From the NCBI RefSeq assembly GCF_030209445.1, contig NZ_JARVSD010000028.1:124001-188000 (forward strand): a DNA stretch of 64,000 bases. Direction: 5' to 3'. The first letter of the stretch is position 1, and each line of letters starts with the position of its first letter. Of this stretch, positions 24,411-33,372 are shown piece after piece. The DNA comes from Promicromonospora sp. MEB111 (GTDB lineage Bacteria > Actinomycetota > Actinomycetes > Actinomycetales > Cellulomonadaceae). The notes under the pieces are model-generated. The model made no database searches and had not been told where the DNA came from. It saw only the letters and a program-made list of their open reading frames with translations. Both the position numbers and the translations under genes were made by a program.

Positions 24411-25679
24411 GTGGCTGAATCCCTTGTCGTGCGCGGGCGTCTGGTGCTGGGTTCCTCTGTGGTGGACGACGGCGTTCTCGTCGCCCACGAGGGGCGCGTC
24501 GCGTTCGCCGGGTCCGTGGTCGACGCCCTGGAGGCCGGCCACGGCCCTGCGCTCGAGGACGTGCCGCCCGCACCCGGGACGTTCGTGCTGCCGGGTCTCG
24601 TGGACCTGCACAACCACGGCGGGGGCGGCGCCTCGTTCCCCGACGTCACGTCGGCCGGCGAGGCGATGGCGGGCGTCCTGGAGCACCGCGCCCACGGCAC
24701 CACCACCCTGCTCGCGTCGCTCGTGACGGCCCAGCCCGAGGTGCTGCTGCAGCGGGCCGCGGTGCTGGCCGAGCTCGCCGAGGTCGGGGAGATCGAGGGC
24801 CTGCACGCGGAGGGGCCGTTCCTCTCGCACCGTCGCCGGGGCGCCCACAACCCGGCTGACCTGCAAGAAGGCAGCGTCGAGCTGGTACGGGACCTGGCCG
24901 CGGCCGCCCGCGGGTACCTGCGCACCATGACCGTCGCCCCCGAGGTGCCCGGCGTGACCGGACCCGGCGGCGTCGCCGAGGCGCTGGTCGAGGCGGGCGT
25001 GCTGCCCTCCCTCGGCCATACCGACGGCAGCACCGAGCAGGCCGAGGCCCTGATCGAGCAGGTCACCGCGGCGCTGCGGGCCACCGACCACGCGGCGGGC
25101 CGGGCACTCGGGCCGATGACCGCGACGCACCTGTTCAACGGCATGCGGCCCCTGCACCACCGCGAGCCGGGCCCCGTCGCGGCCTGCCTGGCGGCGGCGT
25201 CCCGGGGCGACATGGTCGTCGAGCTCGTCGGCGACGGCGTGCACCTCGACCCGGCGACCGTGCGCTCGGTGTTCGACATGGTGGGCGCGGACCAGGTGGT
25301 GCTGGTGACCGACGCGATGGCGGCGGCGGGCGTGGCCGACGGCCACTACGAGCTGGGCCCGATGTCGGTGGTGGTGCACGAGGGTGTCGCCCGGATCGCC
25401 ACGCCCCAGGCCGCACCCGGCATGCCGGAGGTGGAGGGGCCGATCGCCGGCGGCACGGCGCACCTGGTCGACGTGGTGCGCTGCGCCGTGGACGGCGGCG
25501 TCCCCCTGGTCGACGCGGTGCGTTCCGCGACGGCGGTGCCCGCCCGCGTGCTGGGGCTGGCCGGCGAGGTCGGCACCCTGCAGCCCGGGGCCCGCGCCGA
25601 CGTGCTGGTCACGGACGCCGACCTGCGGCCCGTGCGGGTGCTGCGCCACGGAGTTGACGTCGATGTCGCCGGGGCGTAA
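24411..25679 (+). CDS. nagA: N-acetylglucosamine-6-phosphate deacetylase
   Basis: Metal-dependent hydrolase converting GlcNAc-6-phosphate to glucosamine-6-phosphate, for amino-sugar use and wall recycling. The 422-residue protein has the metal site HNH (H67, H69) in GLVDLHNHGGGG, the HAEGPF motif, SLGHTDGS and the catalytic aspartate in LVTDAMAAAG. The start is chosen at GTG 24411, which has AGGA eight bases upstream; an in-frame GTG at 24387 would add eight residues. CAGGAT six bases upstream could instead be a -10 box for a leaderless start. No nagB is adjacent. Confidence 0.92.
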   Translation: MAESLVVRGRLVLGSSVVDDGVLVAHEGRVAFAGSVVDALEAGHGPALEDVPPAPGTFVLPGLVDLHNHGGGGASFPDVTSAGEAMAGVLEHRAHGTTTLLASLVTAQPEVLLQRAAVLAELAEVGEIEGLHAEGPFLSHRRRGAHNPADLQEGSVELVRDLAAAARGYLRTMTVAPEVPGVTGPGGVAEALVEAGVLPSLGHTDGSTEQAEALIEQVTAALRATDHAAGRALGPMTATHLFNGMRPLHHREPGPVAACLAAASRGDMVVELVGDGVHLDPATVRSVFDMVGADQVVLVTDAMAAAGVADGHYELGPMSVVVHEGVARIATPQAAPGMPEVEGPIAGGTAHLVDVVRCAVDGGVPLVDAVRSATAVPARVLGLAGEVGTLQPGARADVLVTDADLRPVRVLRHGVDVDVAGA

Positions 25680-25690
25680 CTCGTCGCTGT

Positions 25691-25696
25691 TAGCGT
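25691..25696 (+). promoter_or_regulatory. -10 box for a likely leaderless DUF402 transcript
   Basis: TAGCGT lies seven bases before ATG 25704, placing the transcription start at or next to the start codon. No Shine-Dalgarno is present. Confidence 0.5.
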
Positions 25697-25703
25697 TCCC
25701 GCC

Positions 25704-26324
25704 ATGACGTCTCCCGTTTTCCAGCCCGGCCAGACGGTGGTGCGCCGCGAGATCATGCGGGGCGAGCCGTGGATCGCGATCCCGCAGGTCTGCGTGCAGG
25801 ACGACGGCGACCTGCTCGTCACCTACACGCCCGGCGGCACCCCGCTGGCGTACCCGGGTTCGGGCACGTTCCCGGTGGGGGAGCACCCCTGGAAGCTCGC
25901 CGGCAGCACGCTCTGGCGCGGCCACGGGCGCCTCGAGCTGCACTGGACCGGGGTGGAGCACTCCATCTTCCTGTTCTGGGACGGCCCCGAGCGCGCGTTC
26001 CAGGGCTGGTACTTCAACCTCGAGGACGCCCCGCGCCGCACCCCGATGGGATTCGACACGCTCGACCACGAGCTGGACGTCTGGTGGGCGGCCGACGCCG
26101 AGACCTACGAGTTCAAGGACGTCGTCGAGTTCGAGGAGACCGGACCCGACCGGTACCCCGGCCGGATGGAGCAGATCCGCGCCGAGGGCGCCCGGATCGC
26201 CGGCCTGCTCGACGCCGGCGAGCTCTGGTGGGACAAGGCCTGGGCCGACTGGACGCCGGACACCTCGTGGGAGCCCCGCGAGGTACCGGCCGGCTGGGAG
26301 AGCGTGGCGTTCGAGGCGCGGTGA
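25704..26324 (+). CDS. DUF402 domain protein
   Basis: 206 residues. The DUF402 core is visible in LWRGHGRLELHWTG, WYFNLEDAPRRTPMGFDTLDHELDVWW and the acidic helix EQIRAEGARIAGLLDAGELWWDKAW. Members of the fold include FomD, a nucleotide-phosphonate hydrolase, and nucleoside di/triphosphatases; the DxxxDxxxD-type acidic residues in DTLDHELD are in keeping with metal binding, but the substrate is unknown. It stands alone between nagA and an acetyltransferase and seems to have its own promoter. Confidence 0.75.
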   Translation: MTSPVFQPGQTVVRREIMRGEPWIAIPQVCVQDDGDLLVTYTPGGTPLAYPGSGTFPVGEHPWKLAGSTLWRGHGRLELHWTGVEHSIFLFWDGPERAFQGWYFNLEDAPRRTPMGFDTLDHELDVWWAADAETYEFKDVVEFEETGPDRYPGRMEQIRAEGARIAGLLDAGELWWDKAWADWTPDTSWEPREVPAGWESVAFEAR

Positions 26325-26398
26325 GCGACGCCGCACCGGTACGACCGACTCGCCCGTGGGTACCACCTCAATTCCGGTGCAACCCGGGTCCCGGGCGC

Positions 26399-26404
26399 TA
26401 CGGT
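26399..26404 (+). promoter_or_regulatory. -10 box for a likely leaderless acetyltransferase transcript
   Basis: TACGGT ends six bases before GTG 26411 and no ribosome site is present. Confidence 0.45.
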
Positions 26405-26410
26405 CGGACC

Positions 26411-26986
26411 GTGCCCTCTTCCGTGCCGCCCGCCTACCGCGCCGACCCCCGCTGGCCGGTGGTCACGCCTCGCCTCAACCTCCGTCCGGTCGCCCCGGAC
26501 GACGCGGAGGCGTTCTTCGCCTGGCGCTCGCGCCCCGACGTGGTGCGCTTCATGTACCAGCCGCCGTGGGACCGGCAGACGGCGGACGTGAAGCTCCGTA
26601 CCTGGTCGAGCGCGCCGTTCGAGGAGCCGGGCGACGTGCTGGTGCTCGCGGTCGAGTCGGACGGCGACGTCGTCGGCGAGACCATGCTCAAGTGGGCGGT
26701 CGGCCCCCGGCAGGCCGAGGTGGGCTACGCCCTGCACCCCGACGTCGGGGGGCACGGGCTGGCCACCGAGGCCGTCCGCGCCACCCTGCGGCTGGCCTTC
26801 GAGTCCTACGGCTTCCACCGCGTGTTCGCGCGCATCGACGAGGAGAACCTGCCCTCGGTCCGCGTGGTCCAGCGGCTGGGCATGCGGCAGGAGGCCCGCC
26901 TCGTGGAGAGCGACGTGCGCGACGGCGTGTGGTCCACCGAGCTGGTCTTCGCCATCCTCGACCGGGAGCACGCCGAGCGCGCGTAG
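26411..26986 (+). CDS. GNAT family N-acetyltransferase
   Basis: 191 residues resembling the RimJ/RimL-type acetyltransferases (Acetyltransf_3): LNLRPVAPDDAEAFFAWRSRPDVVRFM at the N-terminus, an acetyl-CoA loop EVGYALHPDVGGHGLATEAVRATLRLAFESYGFHRVFARIDEENLPSVRVVQRLGM. Such enzymes acetylate N-termini of ribosomal proteins or small amines; the substrate cannot be read from sequence. It converges on the GH3 gene with only 12 bases between stops. Confidence 0.85.
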   Translation: MPSSVPPAYRADPRWPVVTPRLNLRPVAPDDAEAFFAWRSRPDVVRFMYQPPWDRQTADVKLRTWSSAPFEEPGDVLVLAVESDGDVVGETMLKWAVGPRQAEVGYALHPDVGGHGLATEAVRATLRLAFESYGFHRVFARIDEENLPSVRVVQRLGMRQEARLVESDVRDGVWSTELVFAILDREHAERA

Positions 26987-26998
26987 CGGGCCGCCGGC

Positions 26999-29482
26999 TC
27001 AGGGCGAGGGCGGCGGCTGGCTCACGGCGAGCTCGGCACGCACCCGGAGGTCCCCGGCCGACGGCCCGGACGCCACCGTGTACGTGCCCGGCTGCAGCAC
27101 CATGGCGCCGCCGTGCCGGACCGCGAGGGCGCCCAGGTCCAGCGGCACCTCGACCTCGGCCGACGCGCCCGGGGCGAGCCGCACGCGCGCGTGGCCCAGG
27201 AGCTGGCGCCGGGCGGCGGGCACCGGCAGGTCGGGCGACAGCCCGTGCACGGCGACCAGCTCGTCCACGGGGCGCTCGCCGGTGTTGCGCACCGCGACGA
27301 CGGCGGTCGCCCCGCCGTCCCGCTCCAGCCCGGCCCCGCCGTCGCACACCAGCCGCAGACCCTCGTAGGCGACGGTCGTGTAGCTCAGCCCGTGCCCGAA
27401 CCAGTACGCGGGCTCGCTCGCCAGGTGCCGGTAGGTGACGCCCTGGCGCGCCACGTCGTAGTCGAACAGGTCACCCGCCTGGGCCTCGGTCGCCGGCCAT
27501 GTCTGCGCGAGCCGCCCGAAGGGCTCCGTGTCCCCGGACAGCACGTCCACCAGGCCGTTCCCGGCCTCCTGCCCGCCGTGCGCGGCCCAGACCAGGGCCC
27601 CGGCGCCGTCGTCCCCGGCCGGCCCGTCCATCACGCCCGGCCCCATCACACCGGGCCCCAGCACGTACGGGTACGACGACGTGACGACCAGCACCGCCGC
27701 CGGGCACGCCTCGCGCGCGACCCGCCAGGTCTCGGCCATCTGCTCCGGCAGCGCGAGCGACGTCCGGTCCTCGGTCTCGCGCCCGCCCAGGTGCGGGTCG
27801 TTGCCCACGGCCACGAGCACCACGTCCGCGGCCGCCGCCGCCCGCGCCACCTCGGCGTGACCCGAGACGACGGTGCGCCACACGAACCGCTCGGCGTCCA
27901 CGAGCCGCGTGGCCTCGGCCACGAGCAGCCCGGACCCGAGCTGCACCCGGACCCACCGCCCGCTCCCGACGTGCAGCAGCGACCACGTGCCGTCCGCGTG
28001 GTGGTGCCGCCGGAACGACTCCTGCACCACCCAGCCGCCGACCCGCTCGGCGTCGGCGGCAAGGATCCAGCCCGCGCCCGTCAGGAGCCGGCCCGAGGCG
28101 GCCGACCGGAGCGTGAGCAGGCCGTCGCCCCAGTCGGTCACGTCCAGGTGGGTCCCCGGCCCGGCGTCCGGCGCCGACACGCTCACCTCGCCGTCGGCGG
28201 TGACGGTCACGTACCGGCCGGACGACGTGGCGTGCAGCGCCACCCGGTCCGCGCCGTCGGCGACGTCCACGACGGCGTCGGGGTAGCGGTCCGCCACCGC
28301 ACGGGCCAGGGAGACGGCGTAGGGCGGGGTGCCGGAGTACCAGTCGGTGAGCACCCGGTCGGCCAGGGGGCCGACGACGGCGATGCGGCCGGGCGTGCCC
28401 AGCGGCAGCGTCCCGTCGTTGCGCAGCAGCACCACGGACTTCGCCGCCGCCTCGCGCGCCAGGACCCGGTGCTCGGGCAGGTCGATCGCGTCGGGGCCGA
28501 TGCCCGCGTACGGGTCGGCGGACCCGTCGAGCTCGCCCGTGCGCAGCCGCAGCTCCAGCAGGCGCAGGGCGGCGGTGTCGACGTCCTCCTGCGTCAGCAG
28601 CCCGGCCGCCAGCGCCTCGCGCAGCCGATCCAGCGTGAGCGACGGGTCGGTGTCGTTGTCCGTGAACGAGTCGAGGCCCGCGCGCACGGCCGCGGCGTGC
28701 GCCTGCGCGTGGGAGGCGAACGCGCGCTGGACGGTCACCAGGAAGGTGGGTGCGCCGGCGTCCGACACCACGGCCACCGACCCCGGCGCCCACGAGCGCA
28801 GCTCGGCCAGCAGGTCGCCCGACGTGTGCGCCGGAACCCCGTTGACCAGGTTGTACGACGGCATCACCGCGCCGGCGACCCCCGCCTCGACCGGCCCGCG
28901 GTAGGCGGGCAGCTCGTACTCGTACAGGGTGCGCTCGGACAGGTTCGACGACGTCGCCGAGCGGTCCGTCTCGTTGCCGTACCCGAGGAAGTGCTTGAGG
29001 GCCGGGACCGTCTTCCAGACCGTCGGGTGGTCCCCGCGCAGCCCGGCGCAGTACGCCGTCGCGAGGTGGGAGACGAGCCGCGGCTCCTCGCTGTACCCCT
29101 CCTCGCCGCGGCCCCAGGCGGGGTGCCGCAGCGGGTTCACCACGGGCGCCCAGACGTTCAGGGACACGGCCGGATCCTGCGCGTGCTTGGCCCGCAGCTC
29201 GGTGGACACCAGGTCGCCGAGCCGGCGGAGCAGGTCGGTGTCCCACGTGGCACCCAGCCCGACGGGCTGGGGCAGCACGGTGGCGCGGCCGAGCCACGCG
29301 ACGCCGTGCAGCGCCTCGGCGCCGGTGTGGAACGCGGCGAGGCCGAGCCGCTCGATCGCGGGCTGGTGCTGGTGCAGCAGGCTCAGCCGCTCGTCGGCGG
29401 TGAGGCGGTCCAGCAGGTCACGGGCCCGGTCGGCGAGCGGGGCGGCGGGGTCGCGGAAGAGGGGCTGCGTCTGGTTCGGCAC
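26999..29482 (-). CDS. GH3 family glycoside hydrolase with an inserted beta-trefoil-like domain
   Basis: 827-residue, signal-less and so probably cytoplasmic, exo-acting beta-glycosidase. N-terminal GH3 barrel with KHFLGYGNETDR (about 163-174) and the nucleophile D241 in VVSDAG; C-terminal alpha/beta sandwich with NDPHLGGRETEDR; then a fibronectin-III-like domain (about 730-820). Residues about 411-545, inside the second domain, form an insert with repeats such as ATSSGRYVTVTADGEVSV and VGSGRWVRVQLGSGLL, which looks like a fascin/ricin-type trefoil. Beta-glucosidase or beta-xylosidase is likely; the sequence does not decide. GTG 29482 has AAGGGAG upstream; an in-frame start 27 codons earlier overlaps an operator and promoter. 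Divergent from the ABC operon at 29728. Confidence 0.9.
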   Translation of the reverse strand: MPNQTQPLFRDPAAPLADRARDLLDRLTADERLSLLHQHQPAIERLGLAAFHTGAEALHGVAWLGRATVLPQPVGLGATWDTDLLRRLGDLVSTELRAKHAQDPAVSLNVWAPVVNPLRHPAWGRGEEGYSEEPRLVSHLATAYCAGLRGDHPTVWKTVPALKHFLGYGNETDRSATSSNLSERTLYEYELPAYRGPVEAGVAGAVMPSYNLVNGVPAHTSGDLLAELRSWAPGSVAVVSDAGAPTFLVTVQRAFASHAQAHAAAVRAGLDSFTDNDTDPSLTLDRLREALAAGLLTQEDVDTAALRLLELRLRTGELDGSADPYAGIGPDAIDLPEHRVLAREAAAKSVVLLRNDGTLPLGTPGRIAVVGPLADRVLTDWYSGTPPYAVSLARAVADRYPDAVVDVADGADRVALHATSSGRYVTVTADGEVSVSAPDAGPGTHLDVTDWGDGLLTLRSAASGRLLTGAGWILAADAERVGGWVVQESFRRHHHADGTWSLLHVGSGRWVRVQLGSGLLVAEATRLVDAERFVWRTVVSGHAEVARAAAAADVVLVAVGNDPHLGGRETEDRTSLALPEQMAETWRVAREACPAAVLVVTSSYPYVLGPGVMGPGVMDGPAGDDGAGALVWAAHGGQEAGNGLVDVLSGDTEPFGRLAQTWPATEAQAGDLFDYDVARQGVTYRHLASEPAYWFGHGLSYTTVAYEGLRLVCDGGAGLERDGGATAVVAVRNTGERPVDELVAVHGLSPDLPVPAARRQLLGHARVRLAPGASAEVEVPLDLGALAVRHGGAMVLQPGTYTVASGPSAGDLRVRAELAVSQPPPSP

Positions 29483-29533
29483 GTCGTCGTGCTCCCTTGC
29501 GTCAGGTCGTGCGGGCGGTCTGCGTCCGGTCGA

Positions 29534-29563
29534 AGAGTAGGCCCAGCCCTCGAAACGGTTCAA
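29534..29563 (-). promoter_or_regulatory. Promoter and LacI-type operator of the GH3 gene
   Basis: On the minus strand TTGAAC (29563-29558), an 18-base spacer and TACTCT (29539-29534) form a good promoter. TCGAAACGGTTCAA at 29550-29563 overlaps the -35 box and matches the general LacI-family operator TTGAAACGnTTCAA. Confidence 0.6.
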
Positions 29564-29592
29564 TGGTCAATTGCCCAATTCGGGGCGAATCA

Positions 29593-29622
29593 TTGCCCCG
29601 ACTTCTGCGTTTGCCCTACTGT
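29593..29622 (+). promoter_or_regulatory. Promoter of the first ABC importer operon
   Basis: TTGCCC (29593-29598), an 18-base spacer and TACTGT (29617-29622). A small perfect hairpin CGGGGC-N8-GCCCCG (29581-29600) overlaps the -35 box. Confidence 0.45.
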
Positions 29623-29639
29623 TCTGACAACGATGGAGG

Positions 29640-29653
29640 TCGAAGCGCTTCGA
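29640..29653 (+). promoter_or_regulatory. LacI-type operator of the first ABC importer operon
   Basis: TCGAAGCGCTTCGA is a perfect 14-bp palindrome located just after the predicted transcription start, followed by a second half-site, GTCGAAGCGC, at 29654-29663. The same motif recurs at 34461 and 34536. Confidence 0.7.
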
Positions 29654-29727
29654 CGTCGAAGCGCCGAGATCCTCGTCGTGTCCGGGCACACAGACGTGCC
29701 GCGCTGTCCACAAAGGAGTGAAGAGCC

Positions 29728-31380
29728 ATGACAGCACCCCACCTGACCGGCGGGCTCAGCCGCCGGTCGTTCCTCGGCTTCCTCGCGGTCGGCGCCGGCG
29801 TCGTCGGCGTACCGTCCCTGCTCACCGCCTGCACCAGCGGCGCGGCGGGTCCCGCGCAGGGCGGCGCCACCGTGAGCTCGGGCGTGCTGCCCACCTACGT
29901 GCCGGTCGAGTACGTCAAGCCGGACTTCCCGTCGGTCAACGGCTCCACCGCCGGCTACGCCTCGATCCCCGACGAGCTGGTCACGGCGTTCGAGACGCCG
30001 CCCGGGTCCGGCGGCGCCTACACCGCGATGACGCCGCTCTGGAGCGCCATCCCGAAGACGTCCGGCAACCCCTACTTCGACGCGGTGAGCGAGGCGATGG
30101 GCACCACCGTCGAGTTCCAGATCTCCGACGGCAACACCTACGGCGACAAGCTCGCGGCCGTGCTCGCGTCGGCGAAGGACGTGCCGGACTGGGTCTGCGT
30201 GCCCACCTGGAACTTCCCGCCGCGGTTCGCCCAGGCCGTCGACGCCCTCTTCGAGGACCTCACGCCGTACCTGTCCGGCGACAACGTCAAGAAGTACAAG
30301 AACCTCGCCAACATCCCCACGGACGCCTGGCGCTACGGCGTCTTCAACGACAAGCTCTACGGCCTGCCGTTCCCGGGGGAGCTGGTCCACCTGGCGACGT
30401 TCTACCGGGCCGACATCCTCGCCGAGCTCGGCATCACCGAGCAGCCCCGGGACGCCGACGAGTTCATCGAGCTCGCCAAGGAGCTGACCGACCCGGGCAA
30501 GAAGCGCTGGGGCTCGGCCGACCAGTGGATCACGGCGAACATGATGTTCGCGGTGCCCCCGGAGAAGGGCTGGAAGCTGGCCGACGACGGCTCGCTGGTC
30601 AGCCGCGTCGAGTCCGAGGAGTACCGGGCGGCGCTGGACTGGCAGGCCCGGCTCTACGCGTCGGGCGCGGTGCACCCGACGGCCGTGGCCGACAAGCCCG
30701 AGGAGATGAAGCCCCTCTTCGAGGCGGGCGAGATCCTGGTCGTCAACGACGGCGTGGGCGGCTGGCACGAGTCCCTGGGCCGGGTGCTGCCGAGCAACCC
30801 GGACTTCGACCCGCGGCCGTTCGACCCGATCGCGCACGACGGCGGCACACCGCGGATCTGGAAGGGCGCGCCGGCCGACATGTTCTCGTTCCTGAAGAAG
30901 CGGGACGACAAGGCGCAGATCGAGGAGCTCCTCGCCGCCGCCGACTTCCTCGCCTCGCCGTTCGGGACCACGGAGTTCCAGCTCGTCAACTTCGGCCTCG
31001 AGGGCGAGCACTACGAGATCGACGGCGACGGCCTGCCCCGGGCGACGGACGCCGCGGCCGACGACGTGGCGCCGTCGTACATCTTCCTCGTGGACCCACC
31101 GAAGGTGAACGCGCAGGTGCAGTACGAGGGCTACGTCGAGGCCTACTGCACGTGGATGGCCGCCGCCTCCGAGTACGTCGAGGAGCCGCTCTTCTACGGC
31201 AAGCAGATCACCGAGCCGTCGCAGTTCGCGTCGCTCAGCACGCCGTTCGCGGACCTGGAGAAGGACATCGCGCGCGGCCGCAAGTCCCTGACGGACCTGG
31301 ACGACGCCGTCGCGACGTGGCGCAGCAGCGGCGGTGAGGAGCTGCGCGCGTTCTACCAGGGCATCCTGGACGAGCAGTGA
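29728..31380 (+). CDS. ABC importer sugar-binding lipoprotein, Tat-exported
   Basis: 550-residue extracellular solute-binding protein. The signal peptide has a twin-arginine motif SRRSFLGFLAVGAG and a lipobox LLTAC, so it should be exported folded by Tat and anchored outside the membrane. The long mature part (about 520 residues) and the partner permeases of the LplB/YtcP kind fit the oligo- or polysaccharide-binding class of carbohydrate importers. ATG with AAAGGAG 10 bases upstream. First gene of a three-gene operon with stop-start overlaps; no ATPase gene is present. Substrate unknown, presumably a glycan fragment cut by the divergent GH3 enzyme. Confidence 0.9.
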   Translation: MTAPHLTGGLSRRSFLGFLAVGAGVVGVPSLLTACTSGAAGPAQGGATVSSGVLPTYVPVEYVKPDFPSVNGSTAGYASIPDELVTAFETPPGSGGAYTAMTPLWSAIPKTSGNPYFDAVSEAMGTTVEFQISDGNTYGDKLAAVLASAKDVPDWVCVPTWNFPPRFAQAVDALFEDLTPYLSGDNVKKYKNLANIPTDAWRYGVFNDKLYGLPFPGELVHLATFYRADILAELGITEQPRDADEFIELAKELTDPGKKRWGSADQWITANMMFAVPPEKGWKLADDGSLVSRVESEEYRAALDWQARLYASGAVHPTAVADKPEEMKPLFEAGEILVVNDGVGGWHESLGRVLPSNPDFDPRPFDPIAHDGGTPRIWKGAPADMFSFLKKRDDKAQIEELLAAADFLASPFGTTEFQLVNFGLEGEHYEIDGDGLPRATDAAADDVAPSYIFLVDPPKVNAQVQYEGYVEAYCTWMAAASEYVEEPLFYGKQITEPSQFASLSTPFADLEKDIARGRKSLTDLDDAVATWRSSGGEELRAFYQGILDEQ

Positions 31381-32330
31381 GCACCCCGAGCTCACCGGCG
31401 GACGCCCCGCCCCGGCGCAGGATCCCCTGGACCGTCCGGGCGCGGCGCGACCGCTCGCTGCTGATCATGGTGGCACCGGCCGTGCTGCTGCTGGCCGTGT
31501 TCGCCTACGTGCCGATGCTCGGCAACGTGGTGGCCTGGCAGGACTACTCGCCGTACGTCGGCATCCGGGAGAGCCCCTTCATCGGGTGGGCCAACTTCGC
31601 GCGCGTCCTGACCAACCCGCTCTTCCTCGACGCCGTGGGGAACACGCTGGTCATCACCGCGTTCCAGCTCGTGTTCTTCTTCCCGGTGCCGATCGTGCTC
31701 GCGCTGCTCCTGAACAGCGTGCTGTCACCGGGGCTGCGCACGACCATCCAGTCGATCGTGTACCTGCCGCACTTCTTCTCCTGGGTGATCGTCGTGACGA
31801 TCTTCCAGCAGATCTTCGGCGGTGCCGGGATGGTGGCGACCAGGCTGCGGGAGGCGGGGTACACGGGCTTCGACCTGATGACCAACCCCGACACGTTCCT
31901 GCTGCTGCTGACCGCGCAGTCCGTCTGGAAGGACGCGGGCTGGGGCATCATCATCTTCCTTGCGGCGCTCGCCACCGTGGACCCCCAGCTCTACGAGGCG
32001 TCGGTGGTCGACGGCGCGGGCCGGTGGCGGCGGATGTGGCACGTGACCCTCCCCGCGCTGCGCCCGGTGATCATCCTGCTGCTGATCCTGCGGCTGGGCG
32101 ACGCGCTCACCGTCGGGTTCGAGCAGCTCATCCTCCAGCGCGGTGCCGTCGGCACCGACGTCGCGGAGGTGCTCGACACGTTCGTGTACTACCAGGGCGT
32201 CGTGAACGGCGACTGGGCCTTCGCGGCGGCCGCGGGGCTCGTCAAGGGCCTGGTGTCGCTCGCCCTGGTGCTCGGGGCCAACAAGCTCGCCCACCTGGTG
32301 GGCGAGGCGGGGGTGTATCAGCGCGCATGA
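31377..32330 (+). CDS. ABC importer permease (LplB type)
   Basis: 317-residue membrane protein with six membrane helices and the permease coupling loop YEASVVDGAGRWRRMWHVTLP, which contacts the ATPase. FAYVPMLGNVVAWQDYSP and FFSWVIVVTIFQQIF are typical of the LplB group. GTG start overlaps the binding-protein stop (GTGA); the stop overlaps the next ATG (ATGA). It works as a heterodimer with the next product. Confidence 0.93.
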   Translation: MSTPSSPADAPPRRRIPWTVRARRDRSLLIMVAPAVLLLAVFAYVPMLGNVVAWQDYSPYVGIRESPFIGWANFARVLTNPLFLDAVGNTLVITAFQLVFFFPVPIVLALLLNSVLSPGLRTTIQSIVYLPHFFSWVIVVTIFQQIFGGAGMVATRLREAGYTGFDLMTNPDTFLLLLTAQSVWKDAGWGIIIFLAALATVDPQLYEASVVDGAGRWRRMWHVTLPALRPVIILLLILRLGDALTVGFEQLILQRGAVGTDVAEVLDTFVYYQGVVNGDWAFAAAAGLVKGLVSLALVLGANKLAHLVGEAGVYQRA

Positions 32331-33352
32331 GTGCCGACATCGAGAACGAGACCGGGACGACGACGGCGCGGCCGGCGCCGCCGTCCACGACACCGGCGGT
32401 GGACCGCCCGCGGGAGCCCGCGCGGCGCCCGAGCCGGTACCGCGCCCTGCTGCGCGGCCGGAACCGTCCGGTCTGGGAGGAGGACCCCAGCCTGCCGGGG
32501 CTCCTGGTCAAGGGGGCGGCGCTGCTGCTCATCGTGGCCACGGTCGTCTACCCGCTGTACACGGTGGTGCTCACCAGCCTGTCGACCCAGGCGGACATCA
32601 CCCGGTCCGGCGGCCTGGTCACGGTGCCGGGCGGCCTGACGTTCGCGGCCTACGGCCAGATCCTGTCCGGCGGGATCGTCACGCGGGCCACGGTCGTGAG
32701 CATCGGCATCACGGTGGTCGGCACGGTGCTGTCGACCACGGTGTCCGTGCTGGCGGCGTACGGCCTGAGCCGGCCGGGCTCCTTCGCCCACCGGCCCGTC
32801 CTGTTCGTCTTCCTGATCACCATGTTCTTCGGCGCGGGGATGATCCCGACGTACCTGCTGGTGAGCAACCTGGGGCTGATCGACAGCTACTGGTCGCTCA
32901 TCCTCCCGGGGGCCGTGAGCGCGTTCAACGTGCTCATCCTGCGGGCGTTCTTCATGGGCATCGACCGGTCCATCACGGACGCGGCCCGGATCGACGGCGC
33001 GGGGGACTGGCGCATCCTGGGGCAGATCGTGCTGCCCATGTCCAAGGCCGTGGTGGCGGTGGTCGCGCTGTTCTACGGCGTCGGCTACTGGAACGCGTTC
33101 TTCAACGCCATGCTCTACATCAACGACAACGCGAAGTGGCCGCTGCAGCTCGTGCTGCGGTCCTACGTGCTGCAGGGCGTGACGCTGCCGGGCAGCGGCG
33201 TCGGCCAGGTCGACGTGGCCGACGGCGCCGTGACCGGCCTGCCGGTCAAGATGGCCGTGATGGTGCTGGCGATCGTGCCGATCCTGGTCGTGTACCCGCT
33301 GGTGCAGCGGCACTTCACGAAGGGCGTGATCTTCGGGGCCATCAAGGGATGA
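32327..33352 (+). CDS. ABC importer permease (YtcP type)
   Basis: 341 residues: a polar N-terminal extension of about 60 residues, then six membrane helices with VVYPLYTVVLTSLS, FFGAGMIPTYLLVSNLGLIDSYWSLILPGAVSAFN and coupling loop DAARIDGAGDWRILGQIVLPMSKA. C-terminal LVQRHFTKGVIFGAIKG is the usual ending of this family. ATG overlaps the previous stop. It converges on the LacI gene with 20 bases between stops. Confidence 0.93.
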   Translation: MSADIENETGTTTARPAPPSTTPAVDRPREPARRPSRYRALLRGRNRPVWEEDPSLPGLLVKGAALLLIVATVVYPLYTVVLTSLSTQADITRSGGLVTVPGGLTFAAYGQILSGGIVTRATVVSIGITVVGTVLSTTVSVLAAYGLSRPGSFAHRPVLFVFLITMFFGAGMIPTYLLVSNLGLIDSYWSLILPGAVSAFNVLILRAFFMGIDRSITDAARIDGAGDWRILGQIVLPMSKAVVAVVALFYGVGYWNAFFNAMLYINDNAKWPLQLVLRSYVLQGVTLPGSGVGQVDVADGAVTGLPVKMAVMVLAIVPILVVYPLVQRHFTKGVIFGAIKG

Positions 33353-33372
33353 GCGGCGGCCCGCTCCCGCCG

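Noticed and set aside
29483-29563. An in-frame start 27 codons upstream of the GH3 start
   Set aside because: It lies inside the operator and predicted promoter, and the added residues are not conserved in GH3 enzymes.
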